DNA from: Colocasia esculenta
Lineage: Eukaryota > Streptophyta > Magnoliopsida > Alismatales > Araceae
Direction: 5' to 3'
NCBI GenBank assembly: GCA_014218235.1
Contig: CM024761.1
Span: 89,095,968-89,159,967, forward strand
DNA length: 64,000 nucleotides
Shown: piece by piece, positions 23,046 through 34,914 of the stretch
Layout: every line of letters begins with the position of its first letter
Position numbering within the stretch: position 1 is the first letter of the stretch
Program-made: the position numbers and the translations under genes
Notes under the pieces: generated by a model
Told to the model about the DNA's origin: nothing
Seen by the model: the letters and a program-made list of their open reading frames with translations, nothing else
The model's database searches: none

Positions 23046-26000
23046 TGTCACACCCCCTCCAATTTAGTAGCAGAATAAATTGGAGGGAAACGCGAACAAC
23101 GAGTATGGTAACAACAATTGCTCATACTTTCGCAAACATCAGAGCATCTAATGAACAATAATTGAAATAAACTCTTGATTTCATTATGAAATCACTAAGA
23201 CCATTACAACCACTAATTCGGAGCTAATACATAGGGCTCAATGACATCATTACATTGAAAAGAAATCTAAAGCAAATAACTACTAGACTCCAATCGTGCT
23301 AGGGTAACTTCGTCATATGACTCCAGGTCACTCATCACTCTGGTCCAGTCCCATTGGTGCGTACAACATCATCGTCTATCTTACCTGAGACACAATAACA
23401 AATAACGAAGGGTGAGCGATAACGCCCAGTAGACTTAAATCTCAATAGTCAAGTAGGCTTTAAGTAATTAACGCAGTAAATGGCAGAGTAACAAATGATA
23501 GAGTGAGTCATGTAAGGTCGAGAAAATAATAGCACAAGTAATATGGTTCAAATAGCGGATAAATCAAGTATAACACGATGATTAAAGTCAAGTCACGATA
23601 GAAACGATAACAACAACAGTATGTAACGACATTGTCGAGTAATAGCAAGCGGCATGTATAGCAAGGCGAGATAGTAGATGGTCATGTAAAGAGTAAATTG
23701 CACTTTGATTGATTTTCATCAATCGAGGTAGTAATGGCACTTTTGATTAACTTTTGTCAATCGAAATAGTAATGTCACTTTGGTTATCCGTAGATAGCCG
23801 AGAGAGAACATAGCACTTTTATTGTCAAGAGACAACGAGAGAGTATAGCACTTTGAATGCGATCAAGTCGCGATACCAAGCAATAACTCAAGATAGCGAG
23901 TATCAAGTAGAGCAAGTAGAGAGTACGACAATAGTCGCTTAAAAACAGTTCAGAAACAGTCATTGGCAGTATAGTAATAGTGTAGTATGTCTGAATTAAT
24001 AGACTAATAGTAACTGTGTAACAATCAGATGTCTAGCCATTTTTAGAAAGTCAGTCAGATTCGTGCAATGCAGACATCGTCTATAGCCCCTGTAGGTATT
24101 TTCGGGTGGCTCTCTGCCCCAGGACTAGATTGGAGCCCCTCGGACACTCTCCGTGCCTTGAACAGTATGCATTCAAGTCAGTAGAGTCACAAGACCCTTT
24201 TAGCGCTAGACAATCATGAACAGTACAAAACAGTTGGAGCCACATATTGCACATGAGCGAGTAGAGTATAGATGAGAAATTATGGTCATTGCACATGAAA
24301 CATCGAGTAACGAGCGATAGTAACAGTTGCACAACACACGCGTCTGGTGTTAGCAGTCAGGTGGAATACACAACCCTTCCGTTGGCCTTGTTATGCACAG
24401 GTCCAAAGGTTCGACGTAATTCAAGATAAGAGAGAGAACAATCTGAGGTCGTATGGATATTACTGATCCCTAGAGTGTATCAGAGATGTTAGGGTACAAC
24501 CAGGCTCGTCGACTATGTGGGAATCCATAGATAGAGGAGACTTACGGAGGCCTTGAGTAAAGACTCACTAGTCCGGTAGAAGGAAAATCTGACGGAGAGT
24601 TCATCCAAGTCAAGAGAGAGTGTGTATATGGAAACAAGTGCCCGACGTTCTAGAGGAATTCTAGATTAGTGGAGCGTCGATAACGGTATTCCCAAAACAT
24701 CACGAGTAAACATAGACAAGTTCATTTAAAGTAGGGAAATTAATATACATAATTGAAATAAATTGCTAGCTGTGCATGTGACAATTTTCATGCCATGTTA
24801 AGCCATATTGGATGGTTCGAACTGAGTGCAAGTGTAAGAGAAAATCATGGACAGATAGATCATGTGACTAACTTGAATTAATTAAAATATATTCATAATT
24901 ACAACTTCATTTTTCTATGTACAAGACAGTTAATAGAGCATGGGGTGACTGTATAACAATAGATCTTGCAAAAAGTGGATTTTTATGCAAAAAGCTGAGA
25001 TCGTGACGCACCCTTGTAAGGGTCGCGACGGGATCAGGTGTGAACGCGATGGGGGCTTGTAAGGATCGCGACGGGCTTGTCTGAACAGGCAGACAGATCG
25101 CGATAGGTTCTTATGATTATCGCAATGGGTCGTTCGGTCAGGCGGCCAGAATGCGACAGGGTTCCCTGTCACGATCAGATCGCGATAGGTACCTGTTTCA
25201 CGATGACCCTGAGAACGCGGCCTATCGGGCCGTCATGTTCTCAGGTACTTCACCTGAGTTCAAGCAGGAAAAGGGACTAGCATGGGATTGCGTGGCAACT
25301 TTACATATTTTGACACAGGGTGACTCGAAAATTCATAACTAATTCTATAGTCGATGAAAAATCATGAAACAAGTTGCATATTGATCTAGACATACGTGAG
25401 TACTTACTATAAATAGGATTTGAAAATAGATAGAGTTTCGACATGCTTTATTCATTCAAACATGTTGTACATGACACAGTGAGCAGTTGAGATGAGATAA
25501 TTAATTCACGAAGTAGGGTGGATAAAAATTAGGGCTTTTAGGGGAAAAAGATGCCTAACATGCATCAGTATTTTCAATAAAATTTCGTAGCATGGGTTTA
25601 GTATACATGGAGATCATGAATTAAAAAGAGGGTTCGAGATCAAGGTGTTGGCAGAACTTCAAAATTCAAGAAGAAAATATTGGCTTGATGAAAAATTATG
25701 AAACTTAAGGGTATTGTCCTGGTACATGGAACGATCTACAATCAAAATCTCTTTAGTTTTGCTTGTGAGAGTGCCTACCTTGACTCGATTTCCTCTTCTA
25801 GGGCTTGAACTTGAAAAACGGGGTTGAGAGCTTGAAAGGTTCTTCTCCAAACGAAATCTCCTCCTCCTTGGCCTCTCCTCCTGGTCTAGCAATCCCTGGC
25901 ACGAGCTAGGGCCGGCCATGAGGGTTTTAGGAGGGTATTTAAGCTTCTCCTCTTTCTATTTCCTATTTGGACTATAACTCCTATAATTCCGAATTTCCTA

Positions 26001-26701
26001 TTCTCTCTTCCTTTTTAAGCATGAGAACTTCTATTTGGGTTGGGATGGGAGCTAAATTCGTGGCCAACCATTAGGGTAGGTTTAGGAATCTAATTATAAC
26101 TCAAATTGATTATTTTAATGCTTAATACCCCTTTTCAATTTATGTAATATTTAAATTACGAATTTAGGGTATTTTACTATTATTCCCTTTTTACAAATCT
26201 TTATTTGGTCCAATAAATTCTAATGGGTCCATTTAATAAAGCCATTACTTATTTTCTTTTCATGGGTTTTATTTAATTCTCTTTTCTTTGATTTTCTATT
26301 TAATTTAATTACATTTTCTTACTTGAATTTATTCATGGGCTATGGGAGGTCTATTGGTCCAATCCCGATAATGGTTAATCCTTACATGACATTGGAAGTC
26401 TCTCCGACATGTTCGTTTGATTTATGGGCCCATTATATTTCCGTGTTAATAGTTTTTCGACTTAGTTCCCTAATTTGGATGATTAGTCACATTGTGACGT
26501 ACACTTGGCCAACTGATTTTTTTGTTGCACAAATTTCATCGTCGAACACTTAGGGATAATATTTGGGGTAGATTTACACTTTTTACGGTATTTTCCGATG
26601 TATTCTTGCACCTACGATGGCGGTACGTATGTTTTTATTATTTCGATTTAAAGAAATTATTATTTTGAATTTTTAAGTATTAAATTTTTCGGGTTGCTAT
26701 A
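23046..26701 (-). repeat. LTR B of T' array (shared middle LTR)
   Basis: It starts TGTCACACCCCC and ends GGGTTGCTATA, so its terminal dinucleotide context is mutated (CTACA to CTATA). It lacks about 70 bp present in A and C near 24245 (the piece holding GTACCAAGAGAGTACTAG). Hairpin at 25211-25242, donor at 25777-25778, TATA-like box at 25936-25942. Confidence 0.93.
25211..25242. other. Conserved LTR hairpin in LTR B
   Basis: GAGAA/TTCTC and CGGCC/GGCCG stems, loop TATCG. Confidence 0.7.
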
Positions 26702-26895
26702 TCCTCCTCCACTTAAAAGAATTTAGTCCCCAAATTTATATGATATGATACGACTACCAGTTTATTATGGATATTTCATTCTATCACCTCTCCCACTTAG
26801 GGCTTTGCTATCGTGAAAATAATATGAAAACAAACTAAGGGTTTAGTGATGGTACCTTGTCCACTCTCATTGGCAGGATTTTTATCCACAAGGGC

Positions 26896-27770
26896 TTATA
26901 ATCGTCTTGGCGTGGAGTTTAGTTCTTCTTTGTTGGACAGTGATGACTCGATGTTGTTGACTTCCACAACGTAAGAATCTGCCCAATTTCTTCTAACAGT
27001 TATTAATCTAATACCCTGGCTTTTTACAAATTTACAGAATTCCTTCCGCTTCACTTCCCCTTTCATTCTCTTGCTATCTACTGTATTTCTTCCTTTATTA
27101 TCATTGGAATGAGTAGCACGTTCCCTTTTCAACACCTTCTTCTTATGGATCTTTCAAGGAGTTCCATGGTGTCCTAGACTAATTGAGCTCTCAATACCAT
27201 GACTGAATATACTTCAATGTCTAGTGGAGACAACTTTTCCAGAACACAGATCTCAACCTTTCTAAAAATCTCTTTGCCTTCATCTTTTCCGTACTGACCA
27301 ATGTGGTGCATACTGCGCTAGTCTTCAAATTGCGCTTCATATTCTGCTACAACATCATTCGTTGTTTCAAATTGGCGAATTCATTTGCCTTCTTCTCACG
27401 AATCCTCTCAGAAAAATATTTGGTGTTGAAGAGTTCTAAAAATTTATCCCACTCTATGTTGATGTTCGGTAATTGTCGACTGGCAGCTTCCCACCAGGCT
27501 CTAGCATCGCGGTCCAACTGGAAGGTTGCTAGAATCTTTCTACTACTCTAAACATTGCATAACCCTAAAGATCCGTTCCATTGCCTTCACCCAATTTTCA
27601 GCTTCATCGGGATCCGGAGTTCCATTAAATGTAGGGGGATTTATTTTGAAAAGTTCCCTATAAGTCTCCTACCCCATTTCTTGCTCCTGCTTGAGTCATG
27701 TTGTTAAGGGCTTGAGTTAACCCCTGTACTGTCTGTTGTAATTTGTGCATTTGCGCATGCTCACCAGCAT
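26896..27770 (-). pseudogene. gag: Gag of T' internal region 2
   Basis: Homologous to the gag at 22134-22833, with its start codon at 27770. A one-base deletion right after the ATG (CAGCAT instead of CAGCCAT on the plus strand) shifts the frame at codon 2. Further frameshifts fall in the capsid region. The C-terminal frame 27135-26896 (KRERATHSNDNKGRN...) is basic and lacks a zinc knuckle. Confidence 0.75.
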
Positions 27771-27967
27771 CTCCTCTAGTTCCTGCGAGCAAGAATACTT
27801 ATTAATGTCTTCTAAAACTTAGGGTGCTTATATATATAGTTAAGCTCCTAGCATAACCCCAAGCTTTACCCAAGCTCTCACATAGGTATGGTGGTTGACT
27901 TAGACACGGTCATGGCAGTTCACTTAGAACATCCCTAGACTTAAAATATCCTAACAAGAACATCCTA

Positions 27968-27980
27968 GGCTCTGATACCA
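27968..27980 (-). other. Primer binding site of T' internal region 2
   Basis: TGGTATCAGAGCC on the minus strand, two bases from LTR C. Confidence 0.9.
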
Positions 27981-27982
27981 AC

Positions 27983-30900
27983 TGTCACGCCCCCTCCAAT
28001 TTAGCAGCAGAATAAATCAGAGGGAAACGCGAACAACGAGTATGGTAACGACAATTGCGCATACTTTCGCAAACTTCAGAGCATCAAATGAACAATAATT
28101 GAAATAAACTCTTGATTTCATTATAAAATCACTAAGACCTTACAACCACTAATTCGGAGCCAATACATAGGGCTCAATGACATCATTACATTGAAAGAAA
28201 TCTAAAGCAATAACTATTAGACTCAATCGTGCTAGGGTAACTTCATCATATGACTCCAGGTCACTCATCACTCTGGTCCCGTCCCATTGGTGCGTACAAC
28301 GTCATCGTCTATCTTACCTGAGACATAATAACAAATAACGAAGGGTGAGCGATAACGCCCAGTAGGAATTAAATCTCAATAGTCAAGCAGGCTTTAAGTA
28401 ATTAACACATTAAATGGTAGAGTAACAATGATAGAGCGAGTCATGTAAGGTCAAGAAATAATAGCACAAGTAATTGGTTTAAATAGCGGATGAATCAAGT
28501 ATAGCACGATGATTAAAGTCAAGTCACGATAGAAACGAAACAACAACAGTAAGTAACGACATTCTCGAGTAATATCAAGCGACATGTATAGCAAGGCGAG
28601 ATAGTAGATGGTCATGTAAAGAGTAAATTGCACTTTGATTGATTTTCATCAATCGACGTAGTAATGACACTTTGATTAACTTTGTCAATCGAAATAGTAA
28701 TGACACTTTGGTTATCCGTAGATAGCCGAGAAGAACATAGCACTTTTATTGTCAAGAGACAACGAGAGAGTATAGCACTTTGAATGCGATCAAGTTGCGA
28801 TAGCACGCAATAACTCAAGATAGCGAGTATCAAGTAGAGCAAGTAGAGAGTACGACAGTAGTCGCTCAAAAAAAGTTCAGTAACAGTCAGGGGCAGTACA
28901 GTAATAGTGCAATACGTCTGAATTAACAAACTAATAGTAACAGTGTAACAGTCAGATGTCTAGCTAATTTTAGAACAGTCAGTCAGATTCGGTGCAATGC
29001 AAACACCGTCTATAGCCCCTGTAGGTATTTTCGGGTGGCTCTCTGCCCCCAGGAGTAGATTGGAGCCCCTCGGACACTCTCCATGCCCTGAACAGTATGC
29101 ATTCAAGTCAGTAGAGTCACAAAACCCTTTTTAGCATTAGACAGTCATGAACAGTACAAAACAGTAGGAGCCACATTGCTCAAAGGGTACCAAGAGAGTA
29201 CTAGATGAATAGACGAGAGAGACAAGATATTAGAGTGAACGCAGATAGATGAGCGAGTAGAGTATAGATGAGAACTTATGGTCATTGCACATGAAACATC
29301 GAGTAACGAGCGATAGTAACAGTTGCACAACACACGCGTTTGGTGTTAGCAGTCAGGTGGAATACACAACCCTTCCGTTGGCCTTGTTATGCACAGGTCC
29401 AGAGGTCCGACATAATTCAAGATAAGAGAGAGAACAATCTGAGGCCGTCTGGATCTTACTGATCCCTAGAGTGTATCATAGGTGTTAGGGTACAACCAGC
29501 TTGTCGACCATGTGGGAATCCATAGACAGAGGAGACTTACGGAGGCCTTGAGCAAAGACTCACTAGTCACAGAAGGAATATCTGACGGAGAGTTCATCCA
29601 AGTCAAGAGAGAGTGTGTATATGGAAACAAGTGCCCGACATTCTAGAGGAATCCTACACCAGTGGAGCGTCGATAACGGTATTCCCAAAACATCGCGAGT
29701 AAACATAGACAAGTTCATTTAAAGTAAGGAATTAATATACATAATTGAAATAAATTGCTAGCTGTGCATGTGACAATTTTTCATGCCATGTTAAGCCATA
29801 TTGGATGGTTCGAACTGAGTGCAAGTGTAAGAGAAAATCATGGACAAGATAGATCATGTGACTAACTTGAATTAATTAAATATATTCAATAATAACAACT
29901 TCATTTTCTATGTACAAGACAGTTAATAGAGCATGGGGTGACTGTATAACAATAGATCTTGCAAAAAGTGGGTTTTTATGCAAAAAGTTGAGATCGCGAC
30001 GCACCCTTGTAAGGGTCACGACGGGATCAGGTTTGTATAGGAGACGGGCTTGTAAGGATCGCGACGGGCTTGTCTGAAAAGGCAAGCAGATCGCGACAGG
30101 TTCTTATGATTATCGCGATGGGTCGTTCGGTCAGGCGGCCAGAACGCGACAGGGTTCCCTATCACGATCAAATCGCGACAGGTACCTGTTTCGCGATGAC
30201 CCTGAGAACGCGGCCTATCGGGCCGTCGTGTTCTCAAGTACTTCACCTGAGTTCGAGAGGGAAAAGGGACTAGCATGGGATTGCGTGGCAACTTTACATA
30301 TTTTGACACATGGTGACTCAAAAATTCATAACTAATTGTATAGTCAATGAAAAATCATAAACAAGTTGCATATTGATCTAGACATATGTGAGTACTTACT
30401 GTAAATAGAAATTTGAAAATAGATAGAGTTTCGACATGCTTTATTCAATTCAAACATGTTGTACATGACACAGTGAGCAGTTGAGATGAGATAATTAATT
30501 CACGAAGTAGGGTGGATAAAAATTAGGGCTTTTAGGAGCAAAAGATGCCTACATGCATCAGTATTTCCCATAAAAATTTCGTAGCATGGGATTTAGTATA
30601 CATGGATCAAGAATTAAAAAGAGGGTTCAGGATCAAGGTGTTGGCAAAACTTCAAAATTCAAGAAGAAAATATTGTATAGATGAAAAATTGAAACTTGAG
30701 GGTATTGTTCCTGGTACATGGAACGATCTACAGTCAAATCTCTTTAGTTTTGCTCTTGAGAATGCCTACCTTGACTCGATTTCCTCTTCTAGGGCTAGAA
30801 CTTGAAGAACGAGGTTGAGAGCTTGAAAGGTTCTTCTCCCACGAAATCTCCTCCTCCTTGGCTCTCCTCCTATCCAACAATCCCTTGGCACGAGCTAGGG

Positions 30901-31683
30901 CCGGCCATGAGGGTTTTAGGAGGGTATTTAAGCTTCTCCTCTTTCTATTTCCTATTTGGACTATAACTCCTATTAATTCCGAATTTCCTATTCTCTCTTC
31001 CCTTTCTAAGCATGAGAACTTCTATTTGGGTTGGGATGGGAGCTAAATTCGTGGCCAACCCATTAGGGTAGGTTTAGGAATCCAATTATAACTCAATTGA
31101 TTATTTTAATGCTTAATACCCCTTTCAATTTATGTAATATTTAAATTACGATTTAGGGTATTTTACTATTGTTCCCTTTTTACACATCTTTATTTTGGTC
31201 CAATAATTTCTAATGGGTCCATTTAATAAAGCCCATTACTATTTTCTTTTCATGGTTTTTTTTAATTCTTTTTCTTTGATTTTCTATTTAATTTAATTAC
31301 ATTTTCTTACTTGAATTTATTCATGGGCTATGGGAGGTCCATTGGTCCAATCCCGATAATGGTAATCCTTACATGACATTGGAGTCTCTCCGACATGTTC
31401 GTTTGATTTATGGGCCCGTTATATTTCTGTGTTAATAGTTTCCGACTTAGTTCCCTAATTTGGATGATTAGTCACAGTGTGACGTACACTTGGCAATCAA
31501 TTTTTTCGTTGCACGAATTTCATGTGGAATACTTAGGGATAATATTGGGGTTGATTTATACTTTTTACGGAATTTTTCGATCTATTCTTGCACCTACGAT
31601 GGTGGTATGTATGTTTTTATTATTTCGATTTAAAGAAATTATTATTTCCAATTTTTAAGTATTAAAATTTCCAGGTTGCTACA
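27983..31683 (-). repeat. LTR C of T' array (5' LTR of the unit)
   Basis: TGTCACGCCCCC...AGGTTGCTACA. Hairpin at 30204-30235, leader donor at 30768-30769 (CAAG|GTAGGC on minus), TATA-like box at 30925-30931. The predicted leader intron would run from 30769 down to 27783 and include the PBS. Confidence 0.93.
30204..30235. other. Conserved LTR hairpin in LTR C
   Basis: GAGAA/TTCTC and CGGCC/GGCCG stems, loop TATCG. Confidence 0.7.
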
Positions 31684-31688
31684 TGGCA
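31684..31688. repeat. Target site duplication TGGCA (right of T' array)
   Basis: Pairs with 18058-18062. Confidence 0.95.
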
Positions 31689-33300
31689 TATGCATCTAGG
31701 CAACTCAAGGAGCATGAGCGCAATTACCCAACTCATGACTTAGAACTGGCGGCGGTGGTCTTTGCTGTGAAGATCTGGAGGCACTATCTGAATGGAGTCA
31801 GATTTGAGCTTTTCTCGGACCATAAGAGTCTCAAATATCCATTCTCCCAAAAGGAGTTGAATCTGAGGAAAAGAGGTGGATTGAATTCCTGAAGGATTAT
31901 GATTTGAGCTTTGTTACCACCCAGGGAAAGCTAATGTTGTAGCGGATGCATTGAGCAGGAAAAGGCAAATGATGCGGCTAGACTGGAAGATGTTGGAAGA
32001 TGCTTCAGGATCATTGGTTGTTTTGGAACTGCAGTTGTGCAGCATGTTCATAGCTCAGTTGACCCTTAGATTTTCTGTTCATGATAGGGTTATTGCTTTG
32101 CAAAAAGATGACCCAATATTGTAGGAGTTGGTTGGAAAGGCTGGCATTGTTAGAGATGAAGATGGTGTGATTCGTCTGAATCATAGGGTGTGTGTCCCTA
32201 ATGATGTGGATCTGCGGAAGGAGATATTGGAGGAAGCGCATAGATCACAGTTCTCTATTCACCCGGGTAGTGGAATGATGTATAAAGATCTGAAGCGTTC
32301 ATTCTGGTGGTCTAGTATGAAGCGGATGTTACGGATGTTGTGGCAAAATGTTTGATATGTCAACAAGTGAAAGCAGAACGTCAGCGACCTCAGGTTTGAT
32401 GCAGAAGCTGGATATTCCTCAGTGGAAGTGGGAACAAGTGACCATGGACTTTGTGACTATTGCCTAGATCATCTAGAGGGAATGATTCCATATGGTGATT
32501 GTGGATAGATTCTCGAAGAGTGCTCATTTCCTTACTAGGAAGAAGAAGCAGTCCATTGAGAGCTTGGCTAGATTGTATATTGATGGCATTGTGAAGCTGC
32601 ATGGGATTCTGAAGTCGATTATCCCAGATCGTGATCCAAGATTTACTTCTAGATTTTGACAGAGTTTGCAGCAAGCTTTTGACAATCAATTGAAGTTGAG
32701 TTCGTCATTTCATCCACAAATGGATGGACAGTCCGAGAGGACTATTCAGACATTGGAGGATATGCTTCGAGCTAGTGTTCTGGACTGGAGAGGAAATTGG
32801 GAATGCCACCTAGCTCTTGTGGAATTTGCATATAACAATAGTTTCCATTCGAGTATAGGTATGGCGCCAGTTGAGGTTTTGTACGGAGACCTGTAGATCC
32901 TCGTTGTGTTGGGAAGAAGCAAGAGATCGGCATCTGTGGGACCAGAAGTGGTGCAAGAAACCTCAGCAAAGATCCAGTTGATTGTGTAGAGATAAAGGCA
33001 GCTCAAGATCGTCAGAAGAGTTATGCGGATACGAGGAGTAAATACTTGGCTTTGGAAGTTGAGACCATGTTTTTCTTAAGGTTTCGCCATCCAAGGGTGT
33101 GGTATGATTTGGAAAAAGAGCAAGCTGAATCCGAGGTTTATTGGACCCTTTGAAATTTTGAAGAAGATGGGGAATGTGACATACTAGCTAGCTTTGCCAC
33201 CATCCTTAGCAGAAGTGCACCCGGTTTTCCATGTATCCATCTTGAGGAGATATATTCAAGATCCGGCTCATATGATTAGTTATGAGCCAGTGCAGTTTCA
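31689..33300 (+). pseudogene. RNase H end and integrase of H
   Basis: 31683-31892 gives YASRQLKEHERNYPTHDLEL and FELFSDHKSLKY, the RNase H end. The integrase has its zinc-binding part near 32255 (HPGSGMMYKDLKRSFWW) and LICQQVKAERQRP near 32356. The catalytic D,D,E are seen as VTMDF (about 32440), PDRDPRF (about 32627) and GQSERTIQTLEDMLR (about 32727). YNNSFHSSIGMAP follows near 32835. Frame changes and stops occur at about 31890, 32353, 32460 and 32895, so no full-length enzyme can be made. Confidence 0.87.
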
Positions 33301-33504
33301 GCCATATCTATCCTATGCAGAGTAGCCTATGGAGATTTTGGATCGGAAGGTGCAGGAATTGAGATCGAAGTCTATTCCTTTTGTAAAAGTCTTATGGAGG
33401 AATTTCTCGCGTGAAGAAGAGACGTGGGAGCTTGAAGAAAGGATGAAAAAGCAATATCCGTCCTTGTTTGGTGAGTGTTCTAACTCAATCTTCGAGGACG
33501 AAGA
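33301..33504 (+). pseudogene. Chromodomain-like integrase tail of H
   Basis: An open frame from 33329 reads EILDRKVQELRSKSIPFVKV, then LWRNFSREEETWELEERMKK and YPSLF. This is the chromodomain-type tail of chromoviruses, thought to guide integration to heterochromatin. The frame is intact through to the purine tract. Confidence 0.85.
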
Positions 33505-33524
33505 TTTTTTTAAGGGGGAGAGGA
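33505..33524 (+). other. Polypurine tract of H
   Basis: TTTTTTAAGGGGGAGAGGA directly before the 3' LTR start TGTAGTGC. The run AAGGGGGAGAGG is the plus-strand primer type. Confidence 0.85.
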
Positions 33525-33532
33525 TGTAGTGC
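33525..33532 (+). repeat. First bases of the H 3' LTR
   Basis: TGTAGTGC equals the start of the 5' LTR. At GC (33531-33532) the sequence changes to M gag; both partners share GC there. Confidence 0.8.
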
Positions 33533-34177
33533 TCCTCGCTGAGCTTCCTGCTGAAGCCTCGGGCAATCCTTGATCTTGTGGTCGCTGCTCCCACACTTTA
33601 GGCATCTACCCGCTACTAAACCACACTCCGAACCTCCATGGGTCTTCCACAATGGGGACACTCCTTCTTCGCACCGGGGAACGTACAAAGGGTACCTGAT
33701 AGTTGCTGACTGCCACTTGTTTCTGCGGTGTCTGGTACACCGTTTTCCTCTTATCTTGCCGCTGGAAAGTCGCTGCCGGCCTCTTCTGCGAAGCCTTCTT
33801 CTCCTCTAGATACTGCTCCATTTCTCCCTCCTGTCTGCAGGCTGCGCTGAGGGCCTCGTCTAGCGTGCGGTGGTCGAACGCCACGAGCCTCGTCCTCAGT
33901 GATGGTTTGAGACCCATCACGAACTTCTTGGTCTTCCTGCGCTCATCCTCTACTATGTGCGGTGCATATTTAGAGAGTTCAGAAAACCTTGCCTCGTATT
34001 CTAGGACGGTCATTGATCCTTGCGTCAGGGAAAGGAATTCTTGCTCCATCTTGTCCTGGATGTGCTCTGGGACGAACTTGGCTCGAAAGAGCCTCACGAA
34101 CGCGTCCCACGCCACATCTACTGCTCCGTCCTCAAGCGCGTACGCAGTAGGGAGGACCACCATACATCAGCTCTCTC

Positions 34178-34246
34178 CTGCAACACACCTTCATAAGCTC
34201 TAACTAACAAATAACAACCAACATTCAAGCATAATCTAAAGCATAC
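34178..34246 (-). other. Gag intron 2 of M, left copy (69 nt)
   Basis: Minus strand: CTACAG|GTATGC...TTGCAG|GAGAGA. It lies at the same codon boundary as the H intron at 15707-15779. It is 23 codons long without a stop, so retention would keep the frame open. Confidence 0.65.
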
Positions 34247-34441
34247 CTGTAGCATGTAGGTGGGTAAGGTCACCTTGTCCTCGTCAGGACACCTGATAGC
34301 TCGGAAGATTTTCTCGATCTCCTTCATCCAGCTTTCTGCCAAAAGCGGATCACTCTCCCCCTTAAAAGAGGGTGGGGTCATCCTCTTGAATCGCTCCATG
34401 ATGGAAGGTCCACCATGGTCCTGAGCTGGGGCCTGAGCCTG

Positions 34442-34525
34442 CTACATTAAACAACAAGCAATATACAATAAACACAATATCATACAATTCAAATAGCAGA
34501 CTACTTAGTTTTTTTATCATTTTAC
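34442..34525 (-). other. Gag intron 1 of M, left copy (84 nt)
   Basis: Minus strand: GCCCAG|GTAAAATGA...AATGTAG|CAGGCT. It contains an in-frame stop (GTA AAA TGA), so removal is needed to join LQAQLEAQ to QAQAPAQDHGGPSIMERF. The interior is AT/T-rich, unlike the flanks. Confidence 0.65.
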
Positions 34526-34901
34526 CTGGGCCTCCAACTGGGCCTGGAGTGCTGCCTGAGTGTGTGCCTGGGTCTGCATGGCTTGCACCAGACCTTGCAT
34601 GAACACTCCATAATCCACTGGCGGTGGTGGGGGAAGCACAGGACCCTGTGGGGCCGGGCCTGCTGCTCCGCCCGCTCCTCACGCCTCTGCTCGTCGTCGC
34701 GAGCTGGCGCACCTCCACGTCGTCCACGGGAAGCCATGGCTGTAATAAAATTTCAGCCACCATTAGAGCTAGGTTACTAAGTTTTCTAACCATTTTCTTA
34801 TCTATTTTTCACTTCTTATTAGTGTTTTCTACACATGTGGACATACTTAGCATGCAATGGGGATGATGACTTAGTTATATTCATGTGTAATCTCAACCGG
34901 T

Positions 34902-34914
34902 CGCTCTGATACCA
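34902..34914 (-). other. Primer binding site next to the M 3' LTR
   Basis: TGGTATCAGAGCG on the minus strand, five bases from the LTR. Its presence here shows that a second internal copy once followed this LTR. Confidence 0.9.

Larger units (their letters stand above)
26702..27982 (-). mobile_element. Internal region 2 of T' array
   Basis: 1281 bp, near-copy of internal region 1. Intact PBS complement GGCTCTGATACCA at 27968-27980, AG acceptor at 27783-27784, purine tract next to 26702. Gag only. Confidence 0.9.
18063..31683 (-). mobile_element. T' tandem array: three LTRs, two gag-only internal regions
   Basis: Order on the plus strand: LTR A (18063-21762), internal 1 (21763-23045), LTR B (23046-26701), internal 2 (26702-27982), LTR C (27983-31683). 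The whole 13.6-kb block is flanked by one perfect duplication TGGCA (18058-18062, 31684-31688) and splits one codon series of H pol. Each internal region has a PBS complement at its right end and a purine tract at its left end, so the element reads on the minus strand. Only gag is encoded. A single outer duplication shows the array behaves as one insertion, made by tandem integration or by later unequal crossing-over between copies. Confidence 0.93.
33531..34737 (-). pseudogene. gag: Partial gag of M, left copy (two introns)
   Basis: The start is the ATG at 34737 (MASRGRRGGAPARDDEQ), two bases after a TTATTACAG acceptor. Exon 1 ends in LQAQLEAQ, intron 1 is 34442-34525, and exon 2 contains MERFKRMTPPSFKGESDP to TLPTYMLQ. 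Intron 2 is 34178-34246. Exon 3 starts ERADVWWSSLLRTR and continues with FRAKFVPEHIQDKMEQEFLS, EYEARFSELSKYAPH and LKPSLRTRLVAFDHR. The zinc knuckle CLKCGSSDHKIKDC lies at about 33610-33570 in a shifted frame. The copy ends at QQEAQRG (33531), where it meets H sequence. Small frameshifts occur in exon 1 and near the knuckle. Confidence 0.87.

Noticed and set aside
33703..34203. 166-codon frame on the plus strand
   Set aside because: It is antisense to M gag, whose capsid and knuckle motifs are on the minus strand.
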